Source: Chlorobiota bacterium
GTDB lineage: Bacteria; Bacteroidota; Ignavibacteria; OLB7
Direction of reading: 5' to 3'
DNA: 64,000 bases
Assembly (NCBI GenBank): GCA_028287785.1
Contig: JAQBOZ010000009.1
Span: 186,001-250,000, forward strand
Part shown: piece by piece, positions 24,284-34,254 of the stretch
How the letters are laid out: each line of letters opens with the position of its first letter
Position numbering within the stretch: position 1 is the stretch's first letter
Notes under the pieces: generated by a model
The model's database searches: none
What the model was told of the DNA's origin: nothing
The model's input: the letters and a program-made list of their open reading frames with translations, nothing else
Position numbers and translations under genes: made by a program

Positions 24284-26209
24284 ATGGCAACGATTTCCTA
24301 TCCCGGCAAGGTCAACGCCCCCGATTTCCCGAGCGGGCTGGACTGGCTCAACACGCCGCGCCCGATCTCCCTTCGTGAACTGCGCGGCAAGATCGTGCTT
24401 CTCGATTTCTGGACCTGCTGCTGCATCAACTGCATGCACATTCTCCCGGATCTGAAGCGGCTGGAACGGAAATATCGAGCCGAGCTGGTGGTGATCGGCG
24501 TCCACTCGGCGAAGTTCACGGCGGAGCGCGAAACCGCCGCCATCGGCTCCGCGATTCTCCGCCACGGGATAGAACATCCGGTGGTCAACGATCCCGAACT
24601 TCAGATCTGGCGGAGCTATACCGTGCGTGCCTGGCCCACGATCATGATCATCGATCCCGATGGAAAAGTGATCGGCGCGCATTCCGGCGAATATCCCGAG
24701 GGAATGCTGGATGAAATGATCGATGCGCTTATCGCCGATTGCGATGCCCGCGGCGCTATCGATCGCCGTCCCGTGGATTTCCACTCCATGCCGGGGATCG
24801 CGAACGGCCTGCCGCTTGCGTTTCCGGGGGGGATCGCCGCCGGCGCGGACGGCCGCACGCTTATCGTCGCCGATTCCGGCCACAACCGGATCATCATCAT
24901 CGCGCTCGATGATTTCAGGGTAATGGAGGTGATCGGAAGCGGGGAGGCGGGGCTGGTTGATGGCGATTTCGGCGTGGCGCGGTTCCGTGGGCCGCATGGC
25001 ATCGCGGTCGCGGGGGATAGTATTTACGTCGCCGATACGGAGAACCACGCGATCAGGCGGATCGATCTTCGCCGCCGGAGTGTTGCAACGATTCTCGGAA
25101 CCGGGGAGCAGGCGCGGGACTTCACTATCGCGGGGCGCGGTCGATCGGTCGCGTTGAACTCACCGTGGGATCTTGTCGAGCGCGACGGCGCGCTCTATAT
25201 CGCGATGGCCGGCTCGCATCAGATATGGCGGGCCGATTCCGGGACGCTGGAGGCCGCGCCGTTCGCCGGCTCCGGGCGTGAGGCGCTGGTTGATGGGCCG
25301 CTTCAGGCCGCCGCGCTGGCGCAGCCGGGCGGGATCACCGCGAGCGACGATCTGCTCTATTTCGCCGACAGCGAGGCCAGCGCGATACGTTCGGCGAGCT
25401 TCGATCAGGCGGGGGAGATCAGGACGATCGTCGGGCTGGGGCTGTTCGAGTTCGGCGATCGCGACGGCGCGGGGGATGATGTGCGGTTGCAGCATCCGCT
25501 GGGAATCCGCCATCGCGACGGAAAGATTTATGTGGCGGACAGCTACAACCACAGGATCAAGGTGATCGATCCGGTGACGCGATCGGCCCGCGCAATTATC
25601 GGCAGCGGCGCGTCCGGATGTGCCGATGGCGCGGCGGCAACCGCGCAATTGAATGAGCCGGGAGGGTTGGCGTTCGCCGGAGAAATTCTTTTTATCGCCG
25701 ACACGAATAATCATTCCATCAGAGCGTTCGATCCGTCAACGGGAATGATCTCCACGCTCGCGCCGAAATTTCCCGATCGCCACGAAAAATCGGTGGAGCA
25801 AGGGCCTGCGGGGAATGATGATATTGTTAATACGATCGATGATGAGATTATCGAACGGGTTCCGGTGATGATCGCGGCGGGGGATTCAGCGTTGGAAATC
25901 AGCCTGAATATTTCGGAGAAATTTATCCTGAACGATGAAGCGCCGCCGCGGATGCGGATCAGCGGAGATGGTTTCGTCTCGGACTTCGGCGACGAGTGGC
26001 GGACGATCGATCATCTGCGGTTTCCTCTTCGGGTTCCGCTCTCGTTCGTTCCCGGCGATGCGCGGTTGCTTGTCGAGCTGCTTCTCCACTACTGCGACCG
26101 CGGCAATGGCGCTCTCTGTTTCTTCCGGCAAATGCGCGCGGCGATTCCCGTCCGCGTTCTCGATTCCGCTGATGGCCGCTCCATCCCGCTGGCATTCCAT
26201 CTCGATTGA
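24284..26209 (+). CDS. NHLRC2-like protein: thioredoxin-like domain plus NHL propeller
   Basis: 641 aa. Residues 1-150 are a TlpA/thioredoxin-like domain with the cysteine cluster CCCINC at 45-50, as in NHLRC2. Residues about 170-510 form an NHL six-bladed propeller (PGGIAAGADGRTLIVADSGHNRI, GPHGIAVAGDSIYVADTENHAIRRID, and similar blades). A C-terminal beta domain follows. No signal peptide is visible, so the protein is probably cytoplasmic. The animal homolog has a similar order. The bacterial role is undefined, probably redox- or scaffold-related. Confidence 0.85.
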   Translation: MATISYPGKVNAPDFPSGLDWLNTPRPISLRELRGKIVLLDFWTCCCINCMHILPDLKRLERKYRAELVVIGVHSAKFTAERETAAIGSAILRHGIEHPVVNDPELQIWRSYTVRAWPTIMIIDPDGKVIGAHSGEYPEGMLDEMIDALIADCDARGAIDRRPVDFHSMPGIANGLPLAFPGGIAAGADGRTLIVADSGHNRIIIIALDDFRVMEVIGSGEAGLVDGDFGVARFRGPHGIAVAGDSIYVADTENHAIRRIDLRRRSVATILGTGEQARDFTIAGRGRSVALNSPWDLVERDGALYIAMAGSHQIWRADSGTLEAAPFAGSGREALVDGPLQAAALAQPGGITASDDLLYFADSEASAIRSASFDQAGEIRTIVGLGLFEFGDRDGAGDDVRLQHPLGIRHRDGKIYVADSYNHRIKVIDPVTRSARAIIGSGASGCADGAAATAQLNEPGGLAFAGEILFIADTNNHSIRAFDPSTGMISTLAPKFPDRHEKSVEQGPAGNDDIVNTIDDEIIERVPVMIAAGDSALEISLNISEKFILNDEAPPRMRISGDGFVSDFGDEWRTIDHLRFPLRVPLSFVPGDARLLVELLLHYCDRGNGALCFFRQMRAAIPVRVLDSADGRSIPLAFHLD

Positions 26210-26653
26210 TTTCCCCGCGTGGTTTCGCGCCGGACCGAAACGACGACGGAGAGAACCGCCGGGCCTGTCGGCTGATCTCTCCGTCATCAGGAGGTTCGTA
26301 TCATGAATCGAATGCCATCCGCCGGAGCAGACGCATATCAGGCAACCATCATCACGCGCCAAACGTTTCCGCCATCGCTCCGATCATGCAATTTTTCATC
26401 CCCCTGGAACATTTCCCCCATCCCGCGGGTCTTCCAACTACTCAGCCCGCGTCCGCGCGATCGTGAAAGACGCGACCGGAAGCCCGGCAATTTCTTCTGG
26501 CTGACTTTTTGCCGTGGTGTGCTGTTGAGAGCGATATGATGATTCGGGAAGGATTGCGGCTGGCCTGCGTGGCCGTTCGTCGCGATGTGTGAAGAATCCG
26601 CACGTTTCCCTGTCATTGAAGACGATCCTGACGGTTCCATTCCAGGAGTACCG

Positions 26654-27187
26654 ATGAAGAGCGTTCATGGCATTCTCATTCTGATTGTTCTGACGGTGTT
26701 CGCTGCCGCATGCGGCGGAAATCCAACCTCGCCGGCCGCCGACGAATACATCGGGCGCAATGGGCTTGTGATCAACGGGCCGGAATATCCAGCCGTAACA
26801 GTTGAATGCGAGCTTGCCAGCTTTCAGATTCTGGACGTGCAGCCCATGCTCTTCGGCGTGGTGATGCAGGGTTGGACGGTGGATGACAAGGATGTTCAGC
26901 TGCGCGTTGTCCTTCCGAAAAACGCATCGGGCCCCGGAGAATATTCCTGGATACCGCTTTCTCCCGGCAAGCTGGCCGATGATACCCGCGGCAGGCTGGG
27001 CGATGCCTCGGTCACGCTGGAGCACGATGGTGTTACCTATACATCGACGAGCGGGACGACCGTGGTGACGGAATTTCCGCCGATCGGGTCGGAGATGGTC
27101 GGCCGGTTTACCGGCACGCTCGTCAACCCGGAGGGGACGCACACGATAACCGTCAGCGGAAAATTCCACGCGATGCGGCTTGAGTAA
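26654..27187 (+). CDS. Small lipoprotein, 177 aa
   Basis: The signal peptide ends in AAAC, with GGNPTSPAADEY after it. The rest is beta-rich without a family I recognise. AGGAG (26644-26648) is ideally placed for ATG 26654. The upstream gap (26210-26653) contains only unconvincing ORFs. Confidence 0.75.
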   Translation: MKSVHGILILIVLTVFAAACGGNPTSPAADEYIGRNGLVINGPEYPAVTVECELASFQILDVQPMLFGVVMQGWTVDDKDVQLRVVLPKNASGPGEYSWIPLSPGKLADDTRGRLGDASVTLEHDGVTYTSTSGTTVVTEFPPIGSEMVGRFTGTLVNPEGTHTITVSGKFHAMRLE

Positions 27188-27216
27188 ATGCGGGTGTGCA
27201 TGGGGCTGTGCCCCGT

Positions 27217-27442
27217 GCACCGGATATTGCGCTCCGCTGGGGTTTTGAGAAGAGTTGTTCCGGTTGTCTGCTTTCGTGTTCGCAGCGCAGATGCGCCGGC
27301 GACATTCACTGCCGTTTCCCTGTCACCTCGCACCGGATATTGCGCCCCGTCGGGGCTTCGAGAAGAGTCTGTTTCGGCTGTCTGCCTTCAGCGTTCGCGG
27401 CGTAAATATGCCGGCGATATTCACCGCCGTTCCCCTGCCACC
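27217..27442. repeat. Two-copy tandem repeat, 113-bp period
   Basis: Units at 27217-27329 and 27330-27442 share GCACCGGATATTGCGC, the dyad CTCCGCTGGGG / CCCCGTCGGGG, GAGAAGAG, TGTCTGC and CATTCA(C)CGCCGTT blocks, with about 80% identity by eye. A GGGGCTGTGCCCC dyad precedes the first unit. There is no coding potential in common. It lies in the leader of the tex gene. Confidence 0.7.
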
Positions 27443-27529
27443 TCATCGGTTCATTTCCTTATCTTCGCACCCTTTCCGGCCGGCGCCGGATGTAATAACC
27501 ACGAACCAAACCGAACGCAGTTCGCACTT

Positions 27530-29788
27530 ATGCTGGATATTCCGCAACAACTGGTACAGGAGCTCGGGCTCAAACCGTTTCAGGTCGAAAACGCCCTGGC
27601 GCTTCAGGCGGAGGGGGGAACGCTTCCGTTCATCGCCCGCTATCGCAAGGAGAGGACCGGGGAGATGAACGAGATCGAGCTTCGCGATCTCTTCGATCGC
27701 TTTGCCTACCTGACGGAGCTTGATGCCCGGAAAAAGGCGATCCTGGAATCGATCACCGAACAGGGAAAGCTGACCGACGATCTGAAACGGAAAATCGAAT
27801 CGTGTCTTCAGAAAACCGAGCTGGAGGATCTCTATCTCCCCTATAAACCGAAACGCCGTACCCGCGCCACGATCGCCCGCGAGCGCGGGCTTGGGCCGCT
27901 TGCCGAGCTGGTGAAATCGCTCAACCTCCCGGATGCCCCCGCCGTTTCCATCGATGACGAGGCGGCAACGTTCGTTTCCGAGGAGAAGGAAGTGAAGTCG
28001 ATTGCCGAGGCGTTGCAGGGCGCGTCCGATATTCTCGCCGAGGAAACATCGGAGAAGGCGGAGATCCGCGCCTATCTCCGCGATTTCCTGGCGAACGATG
28101 GCACGTTCATCTCCCGTGTCAAGGCCGAATTCCCGGAAGGGACCACCAAGTTCGAGATGTACCGCGATTACAAGGTCCGCGTAAAGGATATCGCCCCGCA
28201 CAATATGCTGGCGCTCCGCCGTGGCGAAACCGAGGAGGTTCTCTACTTCGAGCTGGCGTTTGATGAGGAGCATGTGAGCGGCTATCTGGAATCGCACGAG
28301 CTGCGCGCGCGCGATCCCCGCGTCAGGGAGTTTTATCGCGCGATGCTGAAGGATGCGTTCGACCGGCTGATGAAATTCTCGCTGATCGGCGAGGTCCGCT
28401 ACGATAAGAAACTCCACGCCGACGTGGAATCGATCAGGACGTTTGAGTCGAATCTGCGCGAGCTGCTCCTCTCAAGCCCGGCCGGCATGAAGCCGACGCT
28501 CGGCGTCGATCCCGGATTCCGCACCGGCTGCAAGGTTGCGGTGATCGACCGGACCGGAAAATTCCTGGAATATCAGACAGTGTTTCCGCACCAGTCCGCC
28601 AACGAGCGCGATCGCGCGGGGCGGACGGTGCTGGCGATGATTCAGAAATACGATTGCGAACTGGTCGCGATCGGCAATGGAACGGCGGGGCGGGAGACCG
28701 ATGAGTTTATCGGCGATGTGATTGCCGGGCTGGAGCGGAAGCCGGTGAAGGTGCTGGTGAACGAATCGGGCGCGTCGATTTATTCCGCGAGCGAGGTGGC
28801 GATCGAGGAATTTCCCGCGCTGGATCTGACGATCCGCGGCGCCATCAGCATTGCGCGACGACTTCAGGACCCGCTGGCGGAGCTTGTGAAGATCGATCCG
28901 AAATCGATCGGCGTGGGGCAGTATCAGCACGATGTTGACCAGCGGCTGCTGAAGAAAAAGCTGGAGGAGACCGTGGAGAGCTGCGTCAACTTCGTCGGGG
29001 TGGATCTGAACACGGCGTCGAAGGAGCTGCTCGGCTACGTGGCCGGCATCACCGCCACCGTCGCCAGGAATATCGTCGCGCATCGGGATGAGCATGGCGC
29101 GTTCAACAGCCGGAAGGAGCTGCTGAAGGTCGCGAAGTTCGGGCCGAAGACATTCGAGCAGGCGGCGGGATTTCTCCGCATCCGCGGCGGCGCCAACCCG
29201 CTGGACAATACCGCCGTTCACCCGGAGAGCTACGGCATCGTGGAATCGATTGCCGGCGATGCCGGGATCAATCCCGCGAACATCACAGGCGCGGGAGAAC
29301 GCTTGAAGAGCATCGATCTGAAGAAATACGTCACCGAAACCGTCGGCGAGCCGACGCTGCGCGATATCCTCGCGGAGCTGGAAAAGCCGGGGCGCGATCC
29401 GCGCGCGGAATTCAAATACGCCACGTTCAAGGATGGGGTCAAGGAGATCAAGGATCTGCGCGAGGGGATGGAGCTGGAGGGGGTGATCACCAACGTGGCG
29501 AACTTCGGCGCGTTCGTCGATATCGGCGTGCATCAGGATGGGCTGGTGCATATCTCGCAGCTCGCCGACCGTTTCGTCAACGATCCGAAGGATGTTGTGA
29601 AGGTCGGCCAGGTTGTCCGCGTCCGCGTGCTGGAAGTAAACGAGAAGCTGAAGCGTATCGGCCTCTCGATGAAATCCGGCGAGGGGCGCGGCGGAAACAG
29701 CGGCGGGAGAAAGGAGGTCCATTCCGCGAAACCCCAGGAGCACGCATTTACGCTCGACGATCTGAAAGCGAAGTTCGGAAAGAAATAG
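27530..29788 (+). CDS. tex: Tex family RNA-binding transcription accessory protein
   Basis: 752 aa. Residues from 1: HTH-like Tex N-terminal domain (GTLPFIARYRKERTGEMNE is the Tex signature), YqgF/RNase H-like domain (PTLGVDPGFRTGCKVAVID), helix-hairpin-helix motifs (LNTASKELLGYVAGI, IVAHRDEHGAFNSRKEL) and a C-terminal S1 domain (GMELEGVITNVANFGAFVDIG). Tex binds RNA and affects transcription and RNA decay. ATG 27530 gives the normal family N-terminus. A terminator follows. Confidence 0.93.
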   Translation: MLDIPQQLVQELGLKPFQVENALALQAEGGTLPFIARYRKERTGEMNEIELRDLFDRFAYLTELDARKKAILESITEQGKLTDDLKRKIESCLQKTELEDLYLPYKPKRRTRATIARERGLGPLAELVKSLNLPDAPAVSIDDEAATFVSEEKEVKSIAEALQGASDILAEETSEKAEIRAYLRDFLANDGTFISRVKAEFPEGTTKFEMYRDYKVRVKDIAPHNMLALRRGETEEVLYFELAFDEEHVSGYLESHELRARDPRVREFYRAMLKDAFDRLMKFSLIGEVRYDKKLHADVESIRTFESNLRELLLSSPAGMKPTLGVDPGFRTGCKVAVIDRTGKFLEYQTVFPHQSANERDRAGRTVLAMIQKYDCELVAIGNGTAGRETDEFIGDVIAGLERKPVKVLVNESGASIYSASEVAIEEFPALDLTIRGAISIARRLQDPLAELVKIDPKSIGVGQYQHDVDQRLLKKKLEETVESCVNFVGVDLNTASKELLGYVAGITATVARNIVAHRDEHGAFNSRKELLKVAKFGPKTFEQAAGFLRIRGGANPLDNTAVHPESYGIVESIAGDAGINPANITGAGERLKSIDLKKYVTETVGEPTLRDILAELEKPGRDPRAEFKYATFKDGVKEIKDLREGMELEGVITNVANFGAFVDIGVHQDGLVHISQLADRFVNDPKDVVKVGQVVRVRVLEVNEKLKRIGLSMKSGEGRGGNSGGRKEVHSAKPQEHAFTLDDLKAKFGKK

Positions 29789-29842
29789 TCGCGCGCGGAA
29801 GTTCACCGATGCGATCCGCGCGGAAAACCGATTGTATCGCGG

Positions 29843-29867
29843 GCCGGAGTCATGCTCCGGCTTTTTT
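29843..29867 (+). terminator. Rho-independent terminator of tex
   Basis: GCCGGAG (29843-29849) and CTCCGGC (29855-29861) form a 7-bp stem with a short loop, followed by T6. Confidence 0.88.
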
Positions 29868-29897
29868 ATTACGCATCCGCGTCCCGGAATTTCCCGA

Positions 29898-29932
29898 CAA
29901 AAAAAACGGGACGCCCCGTAAAGGACGTCCCG
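29898..29932 (-). terminator. Rho-independent terminator of fiber-like gene
   Basis: On the minus strand ACGGGACG and CGTCCCGT (29906-29913 / 29925-29932) form the stem, followed by T8 (A-run at 29899-29906 on the plus strand). It lies about 46 bp past the stop of the 1215-aa gene. Confidence 0.85.
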
Positions 29933-29978
29933 TCGACATTTCAGCCATCATCCCACGTTCGCGGGAGATGATTGAATC

Positions 29979-32900
29979 TTAGTACTGGTGCCAGCGCGAG
30001 ACACCGTCGCTGTAGAAGCTGAAGCTTCCGGTTCCGGTGCCGGCCGAGATTGTAACCTGGGTCGAGGCGGCGTTGATCAGATCAGTGCCGTTGCGCTGAA
30101 TCGTGATGTTGTTGGTTGCCGCGTTTCCAAGCTCGTTCTTCACAATCAGGATCTTGCCGGACGGGACCGAATTGGCCGGCGGAAGCGTTACCGTAACCGG
30201 GCCGGCAGTCACATCGACGCCGACGATATCGGTTCCGGCCGGGACAGTGTACGGAGAGTTGATGTTCGAAATCGCCGCGCGGGAGAATGCAAGACCGACC
30301 GCGGGATTGCTCCATGCGACGGTGTTTGTGCCGCTGTTGTACATCAGCACCTGTCCGTTGGATGCGCCGGAACCGCTGATCTTGTCGTTGGTCACGGCGT
30401 TGGTGGCAAGATGCCGGTTGGTGACGGCGAACGTGAGGAGCTTCAGGCCGGAGATGGCGCTGTCGGCCATCTTCGAGGTTGTCACGGTTCCATTGGCGAC
30501 CTTGGATGTCGTGATCGCGTTGGCGACGATGTCGAGGTTCTGGATGCTGTTGCTCAGCGTCAGCTTCGAGTAGGGGATGCCTGCTCCCGCGATGATGTCG
30601 GCGTTGGTGATCGTACCGTCGGCGATCGTGCCGGCGTTCACCGAGTTGGCGGCGAGCGTCGGGTTTGGATACGTTCCGGTCAGGTCACCACCAGCCGCGC
30701 CGGTTGCGCCACCGGTGGCCGGAGCCGACCAGACAACACTGGTGCCGTTGTAGGTAAGAACGTCATTCGTGCTTGCGCCCGTTCCGCTGATCTTGTTGTT
30801 GGTCACCGCGCCATCGGCGATGTGCCTGTTGGTGACGGCGAACGTGAGGAGCTTCAGGCCGGAGATAGCGCTATCGGCCATCTTCGACGTGGTGACGGTT
30901 CCGTTGGCGACCTTGGATGTCGTGATCGCGTTGGCTGTGATGTCGCCGTTCTGGATGCCGTTGTTCAGCGCCAGCTTCGAGTAGGCGATGGCGGCCGTGC
31001 CGCTGACATCGGCATCGACGATCGTTCCATCGGTGATCTTTGCCGAGTTCACCGCGCCATCAGCGATGTGATTCGTGGTTACCGCATAGGTAAGGATCTT
31101 CAGGCCGGAGATAGCGCTGTCGGCCATCTTGGAGGTTGTCACGGTTCCGTTGGCGACCTTGGATGTCGTGATCGCGTTGGCTGTGATGTCGCCGTTCTGG
31201 ATGCTGTTGTTCAGCGCCAGCTTCGAGTAGGCGATCGCGGCCGTCGGGGAGACATCGGCATCGACGATCGTTCCGTCGAGAATCTTTGCCGAGGTGATCG
31301 CGCTGTTGGCGACCGTCGGGTTGGGATATGTTCCGGTCAGATCGCCGCCGGCCGCGCCGGTTGCGCCGGTGGCCGGAGCCGACCAGACAACGTTGCTGCC
31401 GTTGTAGGTAAGAACGTCATTCGTGCTTGCGCCCGTTCCGCTGATCTTGTTGTTGGTCACCGCGCCATCGGCAATGTGCCGGTTGGTGACGGCGAACGTG
31501 AGGAGCTTCAGGCCGGAGATAGCGCTATCGGCCATCTTGGAGGTTGTCACGGTTCCGTTGGCGACCTTGGATGTCGTGATCGCGTTGGCTGTGATATCGC
31601 CGTTCTGGATGCTGTTGTTCAGCGTCAGCTTCGAGTAGGCGATCGCGGCCGTCGGGGAGACATCGGCATCGACGATCGTTCCGTCAAGGATCTTTGCCGA
31701 GGTGATCGAGCTGTTGGCGACCGTCGGGTTGGGATACGTTCCGGTCAGATCACCACCAGCGGCGCCGGCCGGCGTCGGGCTTCCCCAGACGATGCTGGTT
31801 CCATTATAGATGATCGACTGATTTGTCGCGGCGCCGGTCGAGCTGATCTTCGGCAGCGTCACCGCGCCATCGGCGATGTGCGCGGTGTTCACCGCGTTCG
31901 TCAGAATCTTCAGTCCGGAGATGGCGCTGTCGGCCATCTTCGACGTTGTCACGGTTCCGTTGGCGACCTTGGATGTCGTGACCGCGTTGGCTGTGATGTC
32001 GCCGTTCTGGATGCTGTTGTTCAGGTTCAGTTTCGAGTAGGCGATAGCGGCGGCGGCGTTGACATCGGCATCGATGATCGTGCCGTCGGCAATCTTGTTC
32101 GATGTTACCGCGCCGGTTGCGATGTTCGGGTTCGGATACAATCCGGAAAGATCACCCGCGGCCGGTCCGCTCGGCGGAAGGCTGGTCGGAGCGCCGGAGA
32201 GCTTCGAGTAGGCGATGCCGCTGGCGACTTTCGCGTTGGTGATGCTGGAGTCGGCCACCTTCACGGTGGTGACGGAACCATCGGCCAGCTTCGCGGTGGT
32301 TGCGGCACCGTCGGCGATCTTCGCCGTGGTCGCCGATCCATCGGAGAGCTTGATGGTGGTGATCGCGCCATCGATGATCTTCGGCGTCGTCACTGCGGCG
32401 TCGAGAATCTTCGGCGTGGTCACCGATCCATCGGCGATCTTCGTGGATGTCACAGCGTTCGTTGCGATGGATGGGTTCGGATATGTTCCGACGAGATCAC
32501 CCGCGGCCGGTCCGCTCGGCGGAAGGCTGGTCGGAGCGCCGGCGAGCTTCGAGTAGCTGATGCCGTTGGCGACCTTTGCGTCGGTGATGCCGCCATCGGC
32601 CACTTTCTGGGTGATGATGGAGCCATCGGCGATCTTCACGGTGGTTGCGGCACCGTCGGCAATCTTCGGCGTGGTCACCGATCCGTCGGCGATCTTTGCG
32701 GTGGTCACGGCGTTTGTCGTGATTGTCGGGTTCGGATACGTGCCGGTCAGGTCGCCCGACGCCGGTCCGCTTGGCGGAAGGGAGGTCGGTGCGCCGGTGA
32801 TCTTGCTGTAGTTGATGCCGCCGATGGCGATTTTCGAATCGGTGATCGCGCCGTTGGCGAGTTTCGCGGATGTCACCGCTTCATCGGCGATCTTCTGCGT

Positions 32901-33626
32901 TGTGATGCCAAGCTCCGACACGCCGATCTGCGCCACCTGGCCTCCGCCGTCGGTGATATAAATGGACGGGTCCAGCGCAACGACGCCTTTCAGGCCGGTG
33001 CCGCTGGTCGTGATCGTGAACCTGTTGCCGCTGCGGGTGATGGTTGTGCCACCGGCGCCGACGATGTCCACGTTACCGGTAACGCCGTTCACGCTCGAAA
33101 CGCCATCGCTGTTGATCGTGATCGTGTTGCCTGCCTGCGCCACATGCGTATTGCCGCTGCCGACGATATTGACCGAGCCGGACTGGCCGTTCACATTCGT
33201 CACCACGCCACGAGCATTTGGTGAAAGCGAATCGGCGACATCGGCAAAGAGCGAGCGCATCGCAAACGGGCTGGTCGTAAGCTGCGTGCGCGGCGAAAAT
33301 TCAGGATTGTTCTCAACGGTGACGCCAAGGTAATAGGGGCGATCGAACCGCAGCGAATTAGGAAGGGGAGTAACCGAGCCGATGCCGACGTTGAACACGC
33401 CGTGCACGAACTTGACGGTCTGCGTCTCGGTATAGAGGATATTGCCACCAGTAGGAGCATCGTAAATGCTCAACTTCATGGAGCGATCGCCATCGGATAC
33501 CGGAAGCCCGGCCTGATCGGCGAAGATACCCTGGTAGCTGATGACCTTGGGAACTTGTGCCTGGGCGTTACTGACCGCCATAAAGGCGAACAGCGCCACG
33601 GCTGGAATGAGGGACCTCTTCGTCAT
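29979..33626 (-). CDS. Repetitive secreted fiber-like protein, 1215 aa
   Basis: Signal peptide (LIPAVALFAFMAVSNAQA) and an N-terminal beta domain (VISYQGIFADQAGLPVSDGDR). About 800 residues of degenerate repeats follow: GDLTGTYPNPT, then T-x-K-I-A-D-G-x-V-T-T units and SGAPTSLPPSGPA or IAYSKLxLNNSIQNGDI blocks. Such repeats resemble phage tail-fiber stems and Bacteroidota adhesins. The C-terminus (FYSDGVSRWHQY) is like fiber tips; no T9SS sorting domain is seen. DNA repeats of about 70-400 bp inside the gene are near-identical and could recombine. The long open frame on the opposite strand is a product of codon periodicity. Confidence 0.8.
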   Translation of the reverse strand: MTKRSLIPAVALFAFMAVSNAQAQVPKVISYQGIFADQAGLPVSDGDRSMKLSIYDAPTGGNILYTETQTVKFVHGVFNVGIGSVTPLPNSLRFDRPYYLGVTVENNPEFSPRTQLTTSPFAMRSLFADVADSLSPNARGVVTNVNGQSGSVNIVGSGNTHVAQAGNTITINSDGVSSVNGVTGNVDIVGAGGTTITRSGNRFTITTSGTGLKGVVALDPSIYITDGGGQVAQIGVSELGITTQKIADEAVTSAKLANGAITDSKIAIGGINYSKITGAPTSLPPSGPASGDLTGTYPNPTITTNAVTTAKIADGSVTTPKIADGAATTVKIADGSIITQKVADGGITDAKVANGISYSKLAGAPTSLPPSGPAAGDLVGTYPNPSIATNAVTSTKIADGSVTTPKILDAAVTTPKIIDGAITTIKLSDGSATTAKIADGAATTAKLADGSVTTVKVADSSITNAKVASGIAYSKLSGAPTSLPPSGPAAGDLSGLYPNPNIATGAVTSNKIADGTIIDADVNAAAAIAYSKLNLNNSIQNGDITANAVTTSKVANGTVTTSKMADSAISGLKILTNAVNTAHIADGAVTLPKISSTGAATNQSIIYNGTSIVWGSPTPAGAAGGDLTGTYPNPTVANSSITSAKILDGTIVDADVSPTAAIAYSKLTLNNSIQNGDITANAITTSKVANGTVTTSKMADSAISGLKLLTFAVTNRHIADGAVTNNKISGTGASTNDVLTYNGSNVVWSAPATGATGAAGGDLTGTYPNPTVANSAITSAKILDGTIVDADVSPTAAIAYSKLALNNSIQNGDITANAITTSKVANGTVTTSKMADSAISGLKILTYAVTTNHIADGAVNSAKITDGTIVDADVSGTAAIAYSKLALNNGIQNGDITANAITTSKVANGTVTTSKMADSAISGLKLLTFAVTNRHIADGAVTNNKISGTGASTNDVLTYNGTSVVWSAPATGGATGAAGGDLTGTYPNPTLAANSVNAGTIADGTITNADIIAGAGIPYSKLTLSNSIQNLDIVANAITTSKVANGTVTTSKMADSAISGLKLLTFAVTNRHLATNAVTNDKISGSGASNGQVLMYNSGTNTVAWSNPAVGLAFSRAAISNINSPYTVPAGTDIVGVDVTAGPVTVTLPPANSVPSGKILIVKNELGNAATNNITIQRNGTDLINAASTQVTISAGTGTGSFSFYSDGVSRWHQY

Positions 33627-33720
33627 AGGAAAACTGTTTTGATGTGTTTAGAAGGGATTCAACCTCGGACGACGGCCGCACGGTAACGGGGCAGCGCCGG
33701 TCATCATCCGTATGCGGCAG

Positions 33721-34254
33721 TTACCGGACCAGCACCATCATGATGGTGCGTGTAACGCCGTTTACAACCAGCCGGGCCGAGTAATACCCCGACTCCATGC
33801 GCTCGGCATGCACAGTCGTGGTAATACGTCCTGCTTCCCGGACCTCGTCGATAAGCGTGCTTACCTCATGGCCCATCGCGTCGATCAGCTTCAGCGAAAC
33901 ATGTCCGCTCTTTGGCATATCGAATGCGATTTCCGTCGATGTAGAGAATGGGTTGGGGAAATTCTGGTACATGACGAGGGCCTGTCCGTCAACAGCCGGA
34001 TAAGCGCTCACACCAGATAAGGAAGGGGCCGGCAACGTATACCAGAAACCCTGTCCAACAACGCCGGTGCCGTTGCTTGCAGGTCCGATAATCGTCTGCC
34101 CGATCGTGCCGGCCATAAAGGAATGTCCATCGGTGGCGGCAGTCGCGCCTCCACCGATGACGCTCGAACGCAGTATCATCTGCGCGGGAGCGGGGACGTA
34201 CATCAGGGCCAGGCAGAAGGGGGCCGCGATGAACAACCGTCCAGGAATTCTCAC
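33721..34254 (-). CDS. Small T9SS type A sorting-domain protein
   Basis: 177 aa. Signal peptide (LFIAAPFCLALMYVPAPAQ), a short glycine-rich region (SVIGGGATAATDG, GTIGQTIIGPASNG), then a T9SS type A domain making up half of the protein (NFPNPFSTSTEIAFDMP, LIDAMGHEVSTLID). It is upstream of the fiber-like gene on the same strand, 94 bp apart. Proteins of this kind (header plus sorting domain) often accompany larger surface proteins in Bacteroidota. Confidence 0.8.
   Translation of the reverse strand: MRIPGRLFIAAPFCLALMYVPAPAQMILRSSVIGGGATAATDGHSFMAGTIGQTIIGPASNGTGVVGQGFWYTLPAPSLSGVSAYPAVDGQALVMYQNFPNPFSTSTEIAFDMPKSGHVSLKLIDAMGHEVSTLIDEVREAGRITTTVHAERMESGYYSARLVVNGVTRTIMMVLVR

Noticed and set aside
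29988-33224. 1078-codon plus-strand ORF opposite the fiber-like gene
   Set aside because: It mirrors the periodic repeats of the real minus-strand gene, lacks any signal or domain, and the minus strand has a signal peptide and terminator.
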